DNA of 64,000 nucleotides. Source: Cyrtodaria siliqua. Lineage: Eukaryota > Mollusca > Bivalvia > Adapedonta > Hiatellidae. The stretch is from positions 62,001 to 126,000 of the forward strand of contig JAWPHD010001434.1 of assembly GCA_037043455.1 (NCBI GenBank). Direction: 5' to 3'. A program made the translations under genes and the position numbers. Below are positions 59,805 to 64,000 of this stretch, piece by piece; within the stretch, counting starts at the first letter, position 1, and each line of letters begins with the position of its first letter. The notes beneath the pieces were generated by a model that saw only the letters and a program-made list of their open reading frames with translations, searched no databases and had not been told where the DNA came from.

Positions 59805-60858
59805 TCAGAGTATGCTTTGGCAAAACCAGTAATTTGTGGGGGAAAAAATGCGTTCAGAAAAGTAATTTTCCCTATATAATGGTGTATTTTCCCTATATAA
59901 TGGTGTATGTTTGTGTAAATGAGCTTGAAGAACTTTTCTTTTTTGGCTTGTGAAATATTTTGTCAAAAAGGTAGTCTCTGTACAGATCATTTCCTGTCCA
60001 TTCCCTAAATACCAACTTGTTGAGCATTTTCCACAAGGATTGGATAGGTAGGAAATCATCCACGTCTATTATCAACTAGAAACAGCCAAGTACGCCACCC
60101 ACGTTCTCTGCAGCTGTCTTGTAAATACGTGTACGAGTATTAGGCTGTTGTGCCCTAAAAAATCCTCCATGCTCTTCGCCTATCCCACCACCTCCACCCC
60201 TGTCCCCACAGAGAACTGTCAGTATCTTTGCCTTGTTGACCAAATCACTATATCGTGTCATAATATTGTCTGCTACATTCTCCCACTGCTGTGTCTAGTT
60301 GAGAGTGGAGGGTTTAGTGATGTTGTTGAGCTATTTTCTCTCCTTTGACAACATTATTTAAAGATTCGTCCGATCTCCTGTGAGGCCTCATCTGTCTTGT
60401 CCCAGTCTATGTCTGCTAACTAGTGCAAGATAATGGCAACAATATTTGCCTCGCGCCAAAGCTTCTTACCATGGCATTTGTTTGCATATGCCGCATATTT
60501 CCAGCCATCCCATTAAAGAAGGTGTGTTGGACATGGCAGGAGGCCGTTTAGTCATAAACTGGTCTCTGTAGAAACTGAATTCTGAATAACTCTTGAATAC
60601 TGTGATCGGTTCCTTTAGGACCATTGTCTCATTATGTATGGTCTCATTCCGTAGTAGGTCATCTTGTTTATTCATCTCTATCGCATTTGACCGTTGCACC
60701 TCTTGATCAGAAAGTCTGAAAGTCTGAATCGTCTGTCGTCGTCCCCTGGAAGTAACCTCAACTCTATTACGTCCATCGGCAGTTGTTCCCAATAAATCCC
60801 TATACTTCAGTTGAGCTCGAGAGATTTTACTGGAAAGATCAGCCGTAGTGATCAATAT
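59805..60858 (-). pseudogene. Unidentified coding remnant, broken into at least three frames
   Basis: Three minus-strand open stretches (60855-60466, 60261-60076, 60075-59893) run consecutively on one strand within 1 kb. The first, 129 codons, begins within a few bases of the right LTR-like repeat, where the first gene of an LTR retrotransposon on this strand would begin. It is rich in charged residues with no cysteine cluster. Frame breaks and stops separate the parts. I do not recognise the family. A gag-like protein of a decayed LTR element is the best positional guess; an inserted viral gene remnant or an old host exon is possible. Only a profile search would tell. Confidence 0.35.
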
Positions 60859-60860
60859 TT

Positions 60861-61020
60861 GTTAGCGGCCGTAAAAAGTCGCCCCGACTACTAATCAGTA
60901 GTATTATTATTTGCTGGCCCATTCTGTTTTGCTTTAAAGTAGAATATCGCTTAAGCCGGTGATAGGACGCATGAGAGGTGTTGCATCGTATAATTACCTC
61001 TCGTGAACAGACTCAGTTGT
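60861..61020. repeat. LTR-like direct repeat, right copy
   Basis: TGTTAGCGGCCGTAAAAAGT, TTATTATT, TAGAATATCGCTTAAGCCGG, GAGAGGTGTTGCATC and CTCTCGTGAACAG align with the left copy at 58789, about 2.07 kb away. If it is an LTR it may extend to about 61233 (ending TAACA). Confidence 0.5.
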
Positions 61021-61336
61021 TACCTATATCTTAAAGTGTACATGCATTGTTGCATGTTTATTATTGTTTTGACCTTCAAGAAGTTAGAAATAGTATAAAC
61101 ATGTTTATCTGGTATGCAAATTATTTATGAAATTTACTGATGATGTGAACTGTTTTCATTGGACTATTTTATGCAAATTCATTTATGATGAAAGTAGCAG
61201 ACTCGGTTTTATTGCGTTACGAGTAAAATGTAACAAGAAAGGAAGCAAAACCAGACACACAAAATTATAATTAACAAATTTATTTACATAAAATATTCAC
61301 TTACAGAATACACAAATGCAGTTTTGAATTAATATC
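61021..61336. other. AT-rich DNA, nothing recognised
   Basis: May be the rest of the right LTR-like repeat. GACTCGGTTTTATT near 61200 is the inverse of AATAAAACCGAGTC near 58944. Confidence 0.4.
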
Positions 61337-62289
61337 CAATTTTTGAATTACATCCGCCCTATATACTCTTGAATTACCGTTATATTACATCCCTATATAC
61401 TCTTGAATTACCGTTATATTACATCCACCCAATATACACTTGGACTACCGTTATATTACATCCACCCAATATACACTTGGACTACCGTTATATTACATCC
61501 GCCCTATATACTCTTGAATTACCGTTATATTACATCAACCCAATATACACTTGGACTACCGTTATATTACATCCACCCAATATACACTTGGACTACCGTT
61601 ATATTACATCCGCCCTATATACTCTTGAATTACCGTTATATTACATCCACCCAATATACACTTGGACTACCGTTATATTACATCCACCCAATATACACCG
61701 TTATATTACATCCACCCAATATACACTTGGACTACCGTTATATTACATCCACCCAATATACACTTGGACTACCGTTATATTACATCCACCCAATATACAC
61801 TTGGACTACCGTTATATTACATCCCTATATACTCTTGAATTACCGTTATATTACATCCCTATATACTCTTGAATTACCGTTATATTACATCCGCCCTATA
61901 TACATTTGGGTTACCGTTCTATTACATCCGCCCTATGTACTCTCGGATTACCGTTCTATTACATCCCTATATACTCTTGGATTACCGTTCTATTACATTC
62001 GCCCTATGTACTCTTGGATTACCGTTCTATTACATCCGCTCTATGTACTCTCGGATTACCGTTCTATTACATCCCTATATACTCTTGGATTACCGTTCTA
62101 TTACATCCGCGCTATATACTATTGAATTCCCGTTCTATTATATCCGCCCTATATACTCTTGGATTACAGTTCTATTACATCCCTATATTCTCTTGGATTA
62201 CCGTTCTATTACATCCGCCCTATATACTCTTGGATTACCGTTTTATTATATCCGCCCTATATACTCTTGGATTATCGTTTTATTACATC
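61337..62289 (+). repeat. Array III, left part: 33/37-bp tandem repeat
   Basis: Unit: CCGTTATATTACATCC, (A/G)CCC or nothing, then TATATACTCTTGGATTA. Long units (37 bp) carry GCCC or ACCCAA; short ones (33 bp) lack it. Two zones are visible: up to about 61905 units read TTATATT with ACACTTGGACTA or CTCTTGAATTA; after that they read TTCTATT with CTCTTGGATTA. All three plus frames stay open for long stretches (up to 240 codons of YRYITS/YTLELPLYY-type words), an effect of composition and period, not evidence for a gene. About 27 units. Confidence 0.97.
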
Positions 62290-63657
62290 GTACCTGCAGA
62301 TGGTCGACCCTATATATAATCAAGGATTACGACTCGCCTTAGGTGCCTTTCGTACATCACCAGCCGAAAGTCTATAATTATGTTGAAGCTAATGAACCAT
62401 CACTGTCTCATAGACGGGACAAATTAGCTCTTCAATACGCCATTAAATTAAAGTCTAACCCTTCAAACCCAACTTTCGATAATGTTTTTAATCCTAGTTG
62501 TGAACCTCTTTTTGATCATTTGGTCTTCGTATTAAACCAAAATTAAGAGACACTGAAATCGACCTAAATTTGATTGCCAAGTACAAAGTACCACAAATTC
62601 CACCGTGGACTTTGGAAACACCAACAATTATTTTTGATCTTTGTAATAATAACAAATACAGCACAGACCCTACTGTCTTTCAAAGCAAATTTAATGAAAT
62701 TAAATCGAAATACAGTAACTTTCAACATACCTACACAGATGGCTCTAAAGATGGAGATAAGGTAGCTGCAGCAGCTGTTGTTCACAAACACAGCATAAAG
62801 AGCCGCCTGCCTGACAAGGCCTCTATCTTTTCAGCTGAACTTAAGGCAATTGAACTTGCCTTAAATTATATTCAGGAATCTGATGATGACCATTTTGTAA
62901 TATTTTCTGATTCCCTTTCATCTCTTCAAGCACTGGGTAATATGAAACATGATAACCCAGTTGTGCTTCAACTTTTAGAGAAGTTCTCTTATAATTGATA
63001 ATGTTATTATTTTCTGCTGGCTTCCAAACCATGTAGGAATACGTGGTAATGATAGAGCTGATAGTGCTGCTAAGGCAGCATTAGATTTACATATAACTAA
63101 TACCAAATTACCTTATACTGATTTTAAAAGTTGTATTAGCACATATATTCGTAACTCTTGGCAAGCCGCTTGGGAGTTAACAATAAACTCCATCCAATTA
63201 AACCGTTACTCGGAGAATGGCGTTCTTCTAGTAGACCCATTCGTCGAGAGGAAGTTGTCCTAGCCCGGTGCAGGATAGGGCATACACGTTATACTCATTC
63301 ATATTTATTAAAAGGTGAGCAATTACCAGAATGTATACCCTGCTTTGCACCGTTAACGGTCAAACACATCTTATTGGAATGTGTAGACTTTGATCCTATG
63401 CGTCAAAGGTTCTCAATGTTAATACTATGAAAGAGTTATTTGATACTGTAGATTTTAGTCTTGTTTTAGATTTCCTGAAAGAGATCGGACTATATAAATT
63501 ATTGTAATGTGTTCTTATAAATATTTACTTGTTTATGATTTACATACATAGTTTATATTACAACTTATCATCCCTTATTTTTTAATATCAATTTCTGCGC
63601 ACAATATGACCTATTTATGTGTCGACGTGCCGTAAAACACCCTTCATTCATTCATTC
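62290..63657 (+). pseudogene. 5'-truncated non-LTR retrotransposon (I/Nimb-like): RT tail, RNase H, zinc knuckle
   Basis: Inserted in array III. The coding order is C-terminal RT (QMVDPIYNQGLRLALGAFRT, from 62291), RNase H with YTDGS, SAELKA and FSDS acidic residues (62735-62915) and the later PNHVGIRGNDRAD motif (63027-63065), then a C-terminal CX2C-X7-H-X4-C knuckle (about 63334-63383). RNase H plus a terminal knuckle is typical of the I group of LINEs. At least three frameshifts split it (near 62375, 62550, 62990 and again near 63175). The 3' untranslated region ends GTAAAACACC and (CATT)n, matching 7255-7326. TATTACATC borders both ends (62281-62289 and 63658-63666), a candidate 9-bp target duplication, though the array itself repeats this word. 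Confidence 0.9.
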
Positions 63658-64000
63658 TATTACATCCGCCCTATATACTCTTGGATTACAGTTCTATTAC
63701 ATCCCTATATACTCTTGGAGTACCGTTCTATTACATCCGCCCTATGTACTCTCGGATTACCGTTCTATTACATCCCTATATACTCTTGGATTACCGTTCT
63801 ATTACATCCGCCCTATATACTCTTGGATTACAGTTCTATTACATCCCTATATACGCTTGGATTACCGTTCTATTACATCCCTACATACTCTTGGATTATC
63901 GTTCTATTACATCCCTATATACTCTTGAATAACCGTTCTATTACACCCGCCCTATATACTCTTGGATTACCGTTCTATTACATCCCTATATACTCTTGGA
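63658..64000 (+). repeat. Array III, right part (runs off the window)
   Basis: Same TTCTATT / CTCTTGGATTA unit type as the zone just left of the LINE insertion, so the LINE split a continuous array. It continues to the window edge, so its full length is unknown. Confidence 0.97.

Noticed and set aside
61369..62342. Long plus-strand frames (up to 240 codons) over array III
   Set aside because: All three plus frames are open at once with the same periodic words, which is expected for a stop-free 37/33-bp repeat. No initiation context or homologous domain.

Overview
This window is eukaryotic, AT-rich, and almost entirely repeats and remnants of mobile elements. I recognise no intact host gene. 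A bivalve mollusc is the best guess. The reasons are a repeat with a GGGCC-hairpin start and an AGATCACC-hairpin end that I associate with bivalve genomes, tRNA-derived SINE heads, I/Nimb-like and L1-like LINE fragments, and an ISL2EU-type DNA transposon with spliced THAP/DDE and YqaJ genes. The species cannot be read from the sequence.

Layout. 1-16 kb: AT-rich DNA with scattered repeats. These include a TTAA-flanked MITE (1733-2100; a reverse copy at 13.3-13.7 kb), a 2.5-kb element carrying about 12 internal units of roughly 165 bp (3947-6475), LINE 3' tails, SINE heads and small tandem duplications. 16.1-22.3 kb: a decayed ISL2EU-like transposon. A THAP-DDE transposase pseudogene lies on + and a SWIM-YqaJ nuclease pseudogene lies convergently on -, with a 178-bp near-perfect hairpin and SINE debris between them. 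24.3-30.4 kb: a short minisatellite, then about 5.75 kb of 26-bp tandem repeat. 30.4-39.1 kb: an L1-like LINE 3' end abutting that array, two adjacent hairpins, a Harbinger-like MITE, SINEs and another hairpin. 39.1-54.7 kb: about 15.6 kb (roughly 410 copies) of a 38-bp repeat with strong higher-order structure. 54.7-61.3 kb: a MITE with its terminal repeat amplified five times, a 693-bp element with perfect 20-bp terminal inverted repeats, a second Harbinger-like MITE, G-rich minisatellites, and a broken unidentified coding remnant between LTR-like direct repeats. 61.3-64 kb: a third array (33/37-bp unit) split by a 1368-bp 5'-truncated LINE with a candidate 9-bp target duplication.

The three arrays cover about 22.6 kb, over a third of the window. 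Most long open frames are periodic translations of these arrays, not genes. The protein-level signals I trust are the THAP/DDE transposase, the SWIM/YqaJ nuclease, the LINE RT-tail/RNase H/zinc knuckle (62.3-63.4 kb) and the L1-type ORF2 C-terminus (30.4-31.1 kb). All four are disrupted.

The best candidates for something undescribed are the two large minisatellites with nested duplications, the two-gene ISL2EU element with a hydrophobic segment in its transposase and a central hairpin, and the set of unrelated long hairpins at 16.1, 19.1, 31.5 and 36.9 kb. Copy number, identity and family names are read by eye and would need alignment to confirm.
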